Program-made: the position numbers and the translations under genes | NCBI GenBank assembly: GCA_030055515.1 | Contig: JASFYI010000002.1 | Coordinates: 313,290-377,289, forward strand | Direction of reading: 5' to 3' | DNA length: 64,000 nt | DNA from: Methanolinea sp. | GTDB lineage: Archaea; Halobacteriota; Methanomicrobia; Methanomicrobiales; Methanospirillaceae | In this document: piece after piece, positions 26,901-36,950 of the stretch | How positions within the stretch are numbered: the first letter of the stretch is position 1 | How the letters are laid out: each line of letters starts with the position of its first letter | The notes under the pieces: generated by a model | Databases searched by the model: none | Told to the model about the DNA's origin: nothing | Seen by the model: only the letters and a program-made list of their open reading frames with translations

Positions 26901-29900
26901 GGTTCATCCCCACGCACGTGGGGAACTCGCGTATGCTCCGCTCCGCTCGATAAAAACTCTTGGTTCATCCCCACGCACGTGGGGAACTCTGTTGCGCGGC
27001 GGATACCCGTCGTTTTGACGTTGGTTCATCCCCACGCACGTGGGGAACTCGTGGAAACGCCAGAAATCGTAATTTCAAAAGATTGGTTCATCCCCACGCA
27101 CGTGGGGAACTCAAGAGGTGAAAAACATGGCAGAAATCTGGTACCGGTTCATCCCCACGCACGTGGGGAACTCGTCGTTCGGACACGCGGGCACAGGGCG
27201 AATTCCGGTTCATCCCCACGCACGTGGGGAACTCGATAATACGCTATATATGGGTGAAAGAGCACACGGTTCATCCCCACGCACGTGGGGAACTCGTGTA
27301 CAAACACGATGATGTACACTCCATGGAAGGTTCATCCCCACGCACGTGGGGAACTCCTCGGGTGTGGGACCAATCGAGCCGGGTCCTCAAGGTTCATCCC
27401 CACGCACGTGGGGAACTCGCGGGCATCGGTTACGTATTGCAATATCGTGTTGGTTCATCCCCACGCACGTGGGGAACTCGGAAATACGCCTCTTCATATT
27501 TAAATATTTCTTGGTTCATCCCCACGCACGTGGGGAACTCGACATATCTTCTCCTCATTGCTCCAGTTCTTTCGGTTCATCCCCACGCACGTGGGGAACT
27601 CAAGCCCTTCACCGAGGAAGATATAAAAGGAGAAGGTTCATCCCCACGCACGTGGGGAACTCGATGTAGTGGCGTTTCCCCTCTAATTCTGCCTCGGTTC
27701 ATCCCCACGCACGTGGGGAACTCATCCAGACAATCTCCTTCCCGCAGTACTTACACGGTTCATCCCCACGCACGTGGGGAACTCTCCTAAATGTGTTAGT
27801 GTATTGGTCATTCAGTCGGTTCATCCCCACGCACGTGGGGAACTCTTCTTCTCCCGTGCACACATCTCCTGCACACGCGGTTCATCCCCACGCACGTGGG
27901 GAACTCGTGCACCCGCATTGTCTGTGAGTAGAACGAGCCGGTTCATCCCCACGCACGTGGGGAACTCAGTGACATGAGTGACAATCCACTAATTGACGAT
28001 GGTTCATCCCCACGCACGTGGGGAACTCATAGGGGCCACCACCCCACGGAAGGGGCACCTCGGTTCATCCCCACGCACGTGGGGAACTCTATTCTCCACC
28101 AGATACCATTCAGTCATTTCCCGGTTCATCCCCACGCACGTGGGGAACTCGAATTCCACAGATGGTATAGTCGTGTTGTACAAGGTTCATCCCCACGCAC
28201 GTGGGGAACTCTAATGGTGGCCTGTAACCCGTTCATGCCCACACGGTTCATCCCCACGCACGTGGGGAACTCGACCACCTCTGGCACACCGCCGTGAGGT
28301 ACACGGGTTCATCCCCACGCACGTGGGGAACTCCGGTATTCCCTGCCGACCTTCACGGCCCGGATCGGTTCATCCCCACGCACGTGGGGAACTCGAGAGC
28401 GCTACCTGGTTCAGCGCGTTCTCTAATGGTTCATCCCCACGCACGTGGGGAACTCCCGTTTGCGTCTGTGAGCGGGATGCCAAGCTCCGGTTCATCCCCA
28501 CGCACGTGGGGAACTCCTGCAATGTCGAGATCGAATGGTCCGAATAGTTGGTTCATCCCCACGCACGTGGGGAACTCACTCGAGCGATGACGCACGTTTG
28601 CCGTTTCGTTGGTTCATCCCCACGCACGTGGGGAACTCGAATTCCACAGATGGTATAGTCGTGTTGTACAAGGTTCATCCCCACGCACGTGGGGAACTCG
28701 GAGCAGTTCCTCCCGATCTAACCGGGCTCGGCGGTTCATCCCCACGCACGTGGGGAACTCTACACATGGGGATACGGAACGAACGACTACATAGGTTCAT
28801 CCCCACGCACGTGGGGAACTCGAGAGTGGAATATCGAAGAGAGTGACGGTTCAAGGTTCATCCCCACGCACGTGGGGAACTCGTGGGCCGGTCGCGTTTG
28901 TGTTTGCACCGCTCTCGTTTCATCCCCACGCACGTGGGGAACTCGAACCCAATGCCGTCAGGGTTATTACGCTCACAGGTTCATCCCCACGCACGTGGGG
29001 AACTCTCCGATGCGAACCTTATATCACTGTAATCAGATGGTTCATCCCCACGCACGTGGGGAACTCGACAGATTCCTTCGGAGGTTAACATGAATTTCTG
29101 GTTCATCCCCACGCACGTGGGGAACTCGTATGACAGTCCTCGAGAACGTAACACAGGGTAGGTTCATCCCCACGCACGTGGGGAACTCCATCGGGTGATG
29201 ATGACATGGCCGCCTCCAGACGGTTCATCCCCACGCACGTGGGGAACTCCCATGTACCCTGTCATTGCCATGCCAAGTACCAGGTTCATCCCCACGCACG
29301 TGGGGAACTCGAAGGAGAGTATAGCAAACCGATCCAAGATATAGGTTCATCCCCACGCACGTGGGGAACTCGGAGTGCAGTCGATTTTCGCTTTCCCCTC
29401 AATAGGTTCATCCCCACGCACGTGGGGAACTCGGTGCCACGGCGCGCTTCATAAGGGACGGAACAGGTTCATCCCCACGCACGTGGGGAACTCTAGTTCG
29501 CCGTACCTCGAAAAGATATTGAGAATGGTTCATCCCCACGCACGTGGGGAACTCTCAAACTTTAGCCGGATTTTACCGGTTCCACAAGGTTCATCCCCAC
29601 GCACGTGGGGAACTCATCTGCGGCGTCCTTGAACGGTTTCGCCATATAGGTTCATCCCCACGCACGTGGGGAACTCCCTCGTGGAGACGCATTTCATATT
29701 CGCAACAGTGGTTCATCCCCACGCACGTGGGGAACTCCCACTCCTGGAGGGGATTCTCGTCGCGGCGATAGGTTCATCCCCACGCACGTGGGGAACTCCA
29801 TTCTCCCCGTCCTCTGGTTTATAATGATGTCGGTTCATCCCCACGCACGTGGGGAACTCATCTCTATAGCCTCGAGGACTTCTGGATGTGATGGTTCATC

Positions 29901-30897
29901 CCCACGCACGTGGGGAACTCGTGACAAGGGATAAATATGATAGTGGAGCATACGGTTCATCCCCACGCACGTGGGGAACTCCCTTGTGCAACCCCCTCCC
30001 AATACCCACATTTTGGTTCATCCCCACGCACGTGGGGAACTCTAACCTTTGAACATCGGCGTGTCGACAATACATGGTTCATCCCCACGCACGTGGGGAA
30101 CTCTACGTCAAGGGGATTGTCGGGACACCGAAACACGGTTCATCCCCACGCACGTGGGGAACTCGTCGTAGGTCTGTTTCTCTGTCGTTACAATCTCGGT
30201 TCATCCCCACGCACGTGGGGAACTCTATTCCGTTCCCTGAGTGAAGAACATCGGAACCGGTTCATCCCCACGCACGTGGGGAACTCGTACCCCGTGATGC
30301 GCCCATACTCGTCGTACTCGGTTCATCCCCACGCACGTGGGGAACTCGGGGGCGGTATAGACTCTCCAAGGGACGTTTACGGTTCATCCCCACGCACGTG
30401 GGGAACTCATAGACGTCGCAATCCGAAGCCACAGGCATAATGGTTCATCCCCACGCACGTGGGGAACTCGCCATGGTACGTAATCACGTCCTCACCATGT
30501 ACGGTTCATCCCCACGCACGTGGGGAACTCATTTGTATGGATTTAATGTTACGTAATGATGTTGGTTCATCCCCACGCACGTGGGGAACTCCCGGTTATG
30601 AGCATTTGCGTGTTTATCTTCATTGGTTCATCCCCACGCACGTGGGGAACTCACTAGAAGTAATGTTCCCATCCACGCGATAGACGGTTCATCCCCACGC
30701 ACGTGGGGAACTCGTACCCGGCTTTTCGGAGTTCCAGGGCCTTGTTGGTTCATCCCCACGCACGTGGGGAACTCTTCCCGAGTGTGAGTAGTTTTGTTTC
30801 ATCCATTGGTTCATCCCCACGCACGTGGGGAACTCGAGGTCACTCGACCGCGTCCACCCAGGAAAATCCGGTTCATCCCCACGCACGTGGGGAACTC
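23910..30897 (-). CRISPR. Type I-E CRISPR array, 115 repeats and 114 spacers
   Basis: The 28-bp repeat reads on the plus strand GGTTCATCCCC... with palindromic core CCCCACGCACGTGGGG and end GGGGAACTC. Spacers are 33 bp (six of 34, one of about 32), giving a 61-bp period. I counted 114 spacers. The transcribed orientation is minus (GAGTTCCCC...GATGAACC), with cas2 and the leader at the right end, so new spacers enter near 30897. Four internal repeats carry one change: 24582-24609 (GAATTC end), 25924-25951 (GTTCTT), 26107-26134 (GAACCC end) and 28917-28944 (GTTTCAT). Identical spacer pairs: 25160/25282 and 28151/28639. A one-mismatch pair is 24610/27602. Cas6e would cut each repeat at its hairpin to give the crRNAs. 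Confidence 0.99.
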
Positions 30898-30932
30898 TCT
30901 TCAATTTATATACACCAAAAAGAAGGTATATA
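30898..30932 (-). promoter_or_regulatory. Very short AT-rich leader between cas2e and the I-E array
   Basis: Only 35 bp separate the stop codon of cas2e from the first repeat. The minus strand reads TATATACCTTC... and then GTGTATATAAATTG, which looks like a TATA box about 10-18 bp before the repeat. A start 25 bp downstream would fall inside the first repeat, so transcription may instead begin inside cas2e or read through from the cas operon. Confidence 0.6.
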
Positions 30933-32173
<1,241 letters not shown>

Positions 32174-32186
32174 CTCCCGCCGCCCT

Positions 32187-32882
32187 TCACGCGGGCTTGA
32201 CCATCAGCATCCCGCAGCCGAACCCCTTCGCCGGACCAATCCCCTCCGAAAGCGCCTTCCTGAAGAGGTCGGGATCCGTGACCCGGAGCAGGCCGGTAAA
32301 GTCCACCGTGCTGATCCTCACCTCCCTGTTCTCCTTTCCCTGCCGGAACTGGAGCTGCCGGTAGCCGCCCGCGACCACGCTCCCCTCATTCACCGAAAAG
32401 CCGTGTTTCCCGGCCCTCTCCGCGAGCCACCTCACTGCCTCGGACTGGATCAGGTCTGCCATCCGGACGGGGGGAGCGCCCTCTCCCTGCGCGGCGCGGA
32501 CAACGCGTTTTGCGTCCATCACGACGTCGTGCCTCTTGTGGACACGCCGGCCCTGCTCGTCCGGGGGTGTCCACCGCGTCCTCACGGGGTTTGCCCGGAG
32601 GGAGAACCAGAGCCGCTGGCCGGGGAAGAGGACGGGGTTGTACTCCTTCGTCTCCACCATCCAGATCCTCCGCGTGCAGACCGGCTTCCTCTGCGAGACC
32701 GTGTAGATCACGGGCCGGCCGCGGACCGAGTCGACCCTGTACAGGAAATCCCTCTCCCGCGTCTCCCCGTCGGAGAAGAGGTCCCAGACCATCGCGTGGA
32801 TCTGGTACGGTCCCGTCGCGATCTCCCAGAACTCCGGGGAGAAAGTGGCGCCGGGCCGAATCTGGACCCTGCTGAAGTACAT
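32187..32882 (-). CDS. cas6e: Cascade crRNA endoribonuclease Cas6e (CasE/Cse3)
   Basis: 231 aa. Cas6e cuts the pre-crRNA at the base of each repeat hairpin and stays bound to it in Cascade. MYFSRVQIRPG begins a first ferredoxin-like fold; Y26 and H29 in GPYQIHAMVWDLF match the catalytic His/Tyr region of E. coli CasE. KPVCTRRIWMVETKEYNP and the glycine-rich end GIGPAKGFGCGMLMVKPA are family features. The start is one base after the cas5e stop. A separate, unrelated Cas6 serves the III-A repeats at 56.5 kb. Confidence 0.96.
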   Translation of the reverse strand: MYFSRVQIRPGATFSPEFWEIATGPYQIHAMVWDLFSDGETRERDFLYRVDSVRGRPVIYTVSQRKPVCTRRIWMVETKEYNPVLFPGQRLWFSLRANPVRTRWTPPDEQGRRVHKRHDVVMDAKRVVRAAQGEGAPPVRMADLIQSEAVRWLAERAGKHGFSVNEGSVVAGGYRQLQFRQGKENREVRISTVDFTGLLRVTDPDLFRKALSEGIGPAKGFGCGMLMVKPA

Positions 32883-32883
32883 C

Positions 32884-33639
32884 CTACGCCTCCCCCGCGC
32901 TCCCGAGGTCGACGACCCCGTAGTGCTCCATCCGGTTCAGGAACGTCCACCTCCTCCTGCTCTCGACCGCGTCCCGCCGGACCGTCGTGTGCCGCGCCTC
33001 GATCCCCGGGGTCCCGCCGGGCTCCCAGTAGAGTGCGGCGTGCGGGGGGAACCTGAACCTGCGGAGGATCTCGGCGTGGGCCTCCTCCGCGGCACGGACC
33101 GCGTCGAGGATCGTCTGGGCCTCGACCACCCTCGCGTGCACCGGGAGCCCCGGTGGGCACGACTTCCTCCCGAGGTACGGGACGAACCGCGGCCTGTTCA
33201 GGGCAGACGCGATCTCCTGCAGCGACCAGGGGAGATCTTCCGTTTTTGCCCACAGGCAGACGTGGACGAACGTGTCGCACCTGTACTCGCGGCGGGACTC
33301 TATCGTGTTGAGGACGTCGCGGCCAACCGAGAGTTCGTCCTTCCTCGTCCGGAAGTACCGGGCAGACTTCACGGCAGAGGCGGGCGGTGTCTGGACCGTG
33401 TGGTAGTCCGTGACGGCAGCCCCCGGGTCCCGCACGAGGCACGCGACCCCGAGCGACCCGGAGAGACGCGCGTGGGCCTCCTCCTCGTCGCGCCGGAGAC
33501 CGAGTGCTGCCCCCAGAAGCCCGATGACCGCGGACTTCGAGGGGTGGTCGGCAGAGTGCCTGTTCTCCCCGACCGCGATCTCCCCCCACGACGCCATGGG
33601 GCCGTACAGCGAGAACACGCAGTACTGCACCATACTCAC
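32884..33639 (-). CDS. cas5e: Cascade subunit Cas5e (CasD)
   Basis: 251 aa. Cas5e caps the 5' handle of the crRNA in Cascade. LYGPMASWGEIAVGENRHSADHPSKSAVIGLLGAALG is the characteristic N-terminal RAMP signature; DYHTVQTPP and SRREYRCDTFVHVCLW follow. The GTG at 33639 overlaps the cas7e stop as GTGA; an ATG two codons later (MVQYC) is the alternative. The length is slightly above the E. coli protein (224 aa). Confidence 0.95.
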   Translation of the reverse strand: MSMVQYCVFSLYGPMASWGEIAVGENRHSADHPSKSAVIGLLGAALGLRRDEEEAHARLSGSLGVACLVRDPGAAVTDYHTVQTPPASAVKSARYFRTRKDELSVGRDVLNTIESRREYRCDTFVHVCLWAKTEDLPWSLQEIASALNRPRFVPYLGRKSCPPGLPVHARVVEAQTILDAVRAAEEAHAEILRRFRFPPHAALYWEPGGTPGIEARHTTVRRDAVESRRRWTFLNRMEHYGVVDLGSAGEA

Positions 33640-34727
33640 TTCGCCACGAATGCGAGGACGGAATCCAGCGTCCCCTCGCCCGTGACCGCGTTGAACCTGG
33701 CCGCGTCGTCACAGCACTTCCCGTACACCCTCTCGATCTTTGTCCGGGTATCCTCAAGCGCGTGGATTGCGCTGGAGAGGAGGTCTTCTCCCCTCACCGG
33801 CTTGACGAATGCGACAGCGAGCGACCGTGGCTGCTGCGAACCCCTCTCGGCGAGCAAGTACGACGCGTACGCCCGGGACGCGAACGATGCCTGTTTTCCT
33901 GCCGGCGCGACCTTCGCGCAGGCCTCCGTGAGCGCGGCGATCGCCCGGGAGGCAAGCGCCGTGTCCCCCCCGAGGTTCTCGACGAGGAGGTCCCGGTCGA
34001 TGCAGATGTAGATGTAGTACAGCCCCGCCGCGAACTCGAGGACACCGATGTGGGCAGACCCGGTCTCGGACCCGAGCCGGTTGAGGTCGTCGACGGCCGT
34101 GAAGTAATCGTCCTCCACGACGACGTCGTGCACGGTGATCGCGTGGGAGACCTGGACGGCGGCCTCGGTGTTGAACTCGGGCGAGGCTGCGAGCATCCTC
34201 CCGAACATCGCGATGTCCACCGCCGCGTGCGTCTTCCGCAGGAGCTCAAGGTCACTATCCTCCGGTCCCTTCCCCGAGGCAGCGCACCTCTCGAGGAGGG
34301 CATCGATCGCGGAGATCTCCTCGGGGGAATAGTGGACGATCTGCTCGGTCTTCAGGTCCTTCTCCCTCCCCGCGACCTTGCCGAACCGCTCGGCTATCTT
34401 CTTTGCCCACTCGAGCGCGTTCCTCTCGGCGACGGGCTTCCTCGACGGCGGCGTCTCCTTCCCGGAGAGGACATCTTTCAGGGTCCGCCCCGAGACGAGG
34501 GCCTCGACGATCTTGTTGCCCATCTCCCGCGTCCTGATCCCGATGTGCCCGGCGAGCGCAGACTGGAAGAGTTCCGACTGCCTCCACGCGCGCTTGAGGC
34601 TCTGGGACGAGATGCGGAGCCTCTGGGTGTTTCCGAGGATCGCGGTCTTCGGCCTGCCGAGATCGTCCCTGTTTAAGTTCGATGGCGGATACGATGCGAG
34701 TATGTGCAGCTGGATGAATTCGGTCAT
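33636..34727 (-). CDS. cas7e: Cascade backbone subunit Cas7e (CasC/Cse4)
   Basis: 363 aa, the normal size. Six copies form the Cascade backbone along the crRNA spacer. The start MTEFIQLHILASYPPSNLNRDDLGRPKTAILGNTQRLRISSQSLKRAWR is the family signature almost unchanged. HIGVLEFAAGLYYIYICIDRDLL is the second conserved block. A strong ribosome site (GAGGTGATAA) precedes the ATG. Confidence 0.98.
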   Translation of the reverse strand: MTEFIQLHILASYPPSNLNRDDLGRPKTAILGNTQRLRISSQSLKRAWRQSELFQSALAGHIGIRTREMGNKIVEALVSGRTLKDVLSGKETPPSRKPVAERNALEWAKKIAERFGKVAGREKDLKTEQIVHYSPEEISAIDALLERCAASGKGPEDSDLELLRKTHAAVDIAMFGRMLAASPEFNTEAAVQVSHAITVHDVVVEDDYFTAVDDLNRLGSETGSAHIGVLEFAAGLYYIYICIDRDLLVENLGGDTALASRAIAALTEACAKVAPAGKQASFASRAYASYLLAERGSQQPRSLAVAFVKPVRGEDLLSSAIHALEDTRTKIERVYGKCCDDAARFNAVTGEGTLDSVLAFVAK

Positions 34728-34738
34728 GGATTATCACC

Positions 34739-35239
34739 TCACGCGATTTTCTCAAAGTATTCGAACGTCCATTTCTTCCTCGTCTCGGGGGTCCACCAGT
34801 AGAGACCCTGGGCGAGGTCCGTGATGTTCACGATTCCGTCGAGGATCCGGACTGCCCTGATCGCCTCCCTGTAGAGGAGCTCGGGATCCCGGATCGAGAT
34901 GAACCTCCGGAACCGGAGTTCGCTCATCAGGGGAGCATCCCTCCCCGGCGGTATCCTCGCGAGCTGTGCAGCGAAGGACCCGGACCCGTCGTTCTCCCGC
35001 ACGTGGGAGAGGACTCCCGCGACGGTGCAGAGCGACCGGTCGTTCACCTCCCCGAGGGGGAGAAGCGCCTTGCGCAGGCGGTGGTACGCGGGGACGAAGG
35101 CGACGTCCTCGGTGGTCTTGCAGCGCCGGAGGTCAGCCCTCTCGCCGCGGTTCTGGTCTAGTGTCCCCCACCATTCGAGGAGGATCTCGGATACGCGGGG
35201 ATTCGTGAACTGGAGCCATCTTCTCTGTTCGGACATCAT
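34739..35239 (-). CDS. cse2: Cascade small subunit Cse2 (Cas11e, CasB)
   Basis: 166 aa. Two copies line the belly of Cascade and stabilise the displaced strand. WWGTLDQNRGERADLRRCKTTEDVAFVPAYHRL and RFRRFISIRDPELLYREAIRAVRIL match the family's two helical blocks. The first of two adjacent ATGs (35239) overlaps the cse1 stop. Confidence 0.95.
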   Translation of the reverse strand: MMSEQRRWLQFTNPRVSEILLEWWGTLDQNRGERADLRRCKTTEDVAFVPAYHRLRKALLPLGEVNDRSLCTVAGVLSHVRENDGSGSFAAQLARIPPGRDAPLMSELRFRRFISIRDPELLYREAIRAVRILDGIVNITDLAQGLYWWTPETRKKWTFEYFEKIA

Positions 35240-36876
35240 GTCTCTGCCTCACGTGGTAATGCGAGAATCTTCGCGATATTCTTGGCCCCGGGCGCGACCA
35301 TCATCGCGAGGCGTTTGCGCGCGCCCGCGACGGCCTTCGGCCTGTTCGAGTCGATGTAGTCGAACTGGGCGTAGAAGTCGTAGAGGGAGAGTACGGTTCT
35401 CCTCACGTCCTTCACCCAGCCGACCTTCACGGGCTCGACGGGTTCTCCGGCCTCGAGTGCATCCTTGATCCTCCCGAGAGTCCGGTAGAAGAGCGGTTCG
35501 GTCTCTGACCAGAACCTCGCCCTCACGGTGGGGATATTCTTGGGTGCACTGTCCGGGACCTGCGGCCTGCCCTGCTTTCCGTCCCCCTGCTCGGTCGCGT
35601 AGAGGGCTTCCCTGACCGCATGGTGGAGGACATCGCTCACGTACTGGGCAGCGCGGACGATCTGCGCCGTGCTCGATTCGTAACTCTCCCTGATTCCTTT
35701 GCTCACCAAGACGAGCGGCATGGTGCTGTCGTACCAGCAGCGGGCCTTCACCTTCTCGAAATCGTACCCGAATGCCCAGATGCGGGGATTCCTGGGAAGG
35801 AGGCCCCAGACGAGCCCCCCGACGCGGTGGAACCTCTGGATCACGCGGGCGATCTCGCGCCCCTCTTCAGGGTCGTTCTGGACGATCCCGAGCCAGTGGC
35901 GGTACGTGATCCCCTCCGGGCTGAGGTGGACGGGCAGCATCGCGTCGCTCTTCTTGTCTCTCCGGTACGGCGTGAGGACATGACGCCAGCTCTCATCGTA
36001 CTGGATCCCGTATGGCTTTGTCCTGTACGCCCCGATCCCCGTATCGGTCTCCTCGCCGCAGACGTCGCAGTTTGCTCTCTGTGTCTTCTCCGTGTCGAGT
36101 AGGATCCTCCGGCCCATCCCCCAGAACATCTGGAGCTGGCTCGCGTTCGAGATCCCCGTCTTCTGCCCGCGCCTTTCTCTCTCGCTCGTCCTTATCGGTC
36201 CCATCCAGGGGAATATATCGTGGATCTCCTCTTTCCGGTCGGACTTCAGTCCGAGGAAGAACTCGTCTTCCGGGAGCACGTTCAGCCACACCGTCTCCCC
36301 GAGGGTTCCCCCGAGGACGAGTGTCGTCAGCGGCCCCCCGCCGCGGAGGCCGGTCATGTGCCCTTTCCCACCCTGCGGGCCGTTTATCTGGAGCGTCATG
36401 AGGGCCAGCGCGGCGCACGCGGGGCAGAGGTTCTTCACGGACCCCCTCTTGTTGAACAAGTCCCGGTTCTCTCTCAGGGTATTGTCCCCCGGCATCCCGA
36501 TGACGAGGGACTCGATGGGAATCTTCTCTCCGTCGGCGCAGGTTGGGTCCTGCATGAACCGCAGCCCCTCTCCCCCGAGGTTGAAGGCATGGGCAACGGA
36601 CGCGAACGCTCCCCTCACGCGGGAGGGGTCCGGGGGTTCTTCGAGTGCCTCTGTCCACTCGGCGTCGTCACGGGGCGGCATCGTCGTCTGGACAAGGCCA
36701 ATAAGGAACTGGACGATCGATCCTTGGAAATCGGGGCGGACAGTTGCGAGCGATGCAGGCCCAAGGTCATCCCAGTGCTCAAAGACCTGCCACGGCGCGA
36801 GCGTGAGCCGCTCCCCTTTCTCTGTGAGGCAGGGGATCCACGGGTCTTCGACGAGGTTGAGTAATCTGTCAGGAAT
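35236..36876 (-). CDS. cse1: Cascade large subunit Cse1 (Cas8e, CasA), apparent ATT start
   Basis: 546 aa if started at 36876. Cse1 reads the PAM and recruits Cas3. The first ATG in frame (36681) would remove 65 residues that clearly belong to the protein: RLLNLVEDPWIPCLTEKG and FLIGLVQTTMPPRDDAEW match E. coli MNLLIDNWIP... and the LVCIGQIIAPAKDDVEF block. Between an in-frame TGA and 36681 there is no ATG, GTG or TTG. A perfect Shine-Dalgarno GGAGGTGATC (plus-strand 36881-36890) is followed by CACC and ATT, so ATT is the likely initiation codon. Further family features are NKRGSVKNLCPACAALALM and a C-terminal four-helix bundle. Confidence 0.93.
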   Translation of the reverse strand: MPDRLLNLVEDPWIPCLTEKGERLTLAPWQVFEHWDDLGPASLATVRPDFQGSIVQFLIGLVQTTMPPRDDAEWTEALEEPPDPSRVRGAFASVAHAFNLGGEGLRFMQDPTCADGEKIPIESLVIGMPGDNTLRENRDLFNKRGSVKNLCPACAALALMTLQINGPQGGKGHMTGLRGGGPLTTLVLGGTLGETVWLNVLPEDEFFLGLKSDRKEEIHDIFPWMGPIRTSERERRGQKTGISNASQLQMFWGMGRRILLDTEKTQRANCDVCGEETDTGIGAYRTKPYGIQYDESWRHVLTPYRRDKKSDAMLPVHLSPEGITYRHWLGIVQNDPEEGREIARVIQRFHRVGGLVWGLLPRNPRIWAFGYDFEKVKARCWYDSTMPLVLVSKGIRESYESSTAQIVRAAQYVSDVLHHAVREALYATEQGDGKQGRPQVPDSAPKNIPTVRARFWSETEPLFYRTLGRIKDALEAGEPVEPVKVGWVKDVRRTVLSLYDFYAQFDYIDSNRPKAVAGARKRLAMMVAPGAKNIAKILALPREAET

Positions 36877-36950
36877 GGTGGATCACCTCCGGGTGACCTG
36901 CCACGTGTCTCCCGAGGAGGACATCTCCCCGGGGAGGTCCTCTCTCCATC

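Noticed and set aside
35236-36681. cse1 starting at the ATG at 36681
   Set aside because: It would delete conserved N-terminal residues (NLVEDPWIP) and ignore a perfect ribosome site 200 bp upstream; the ATT start explains both.
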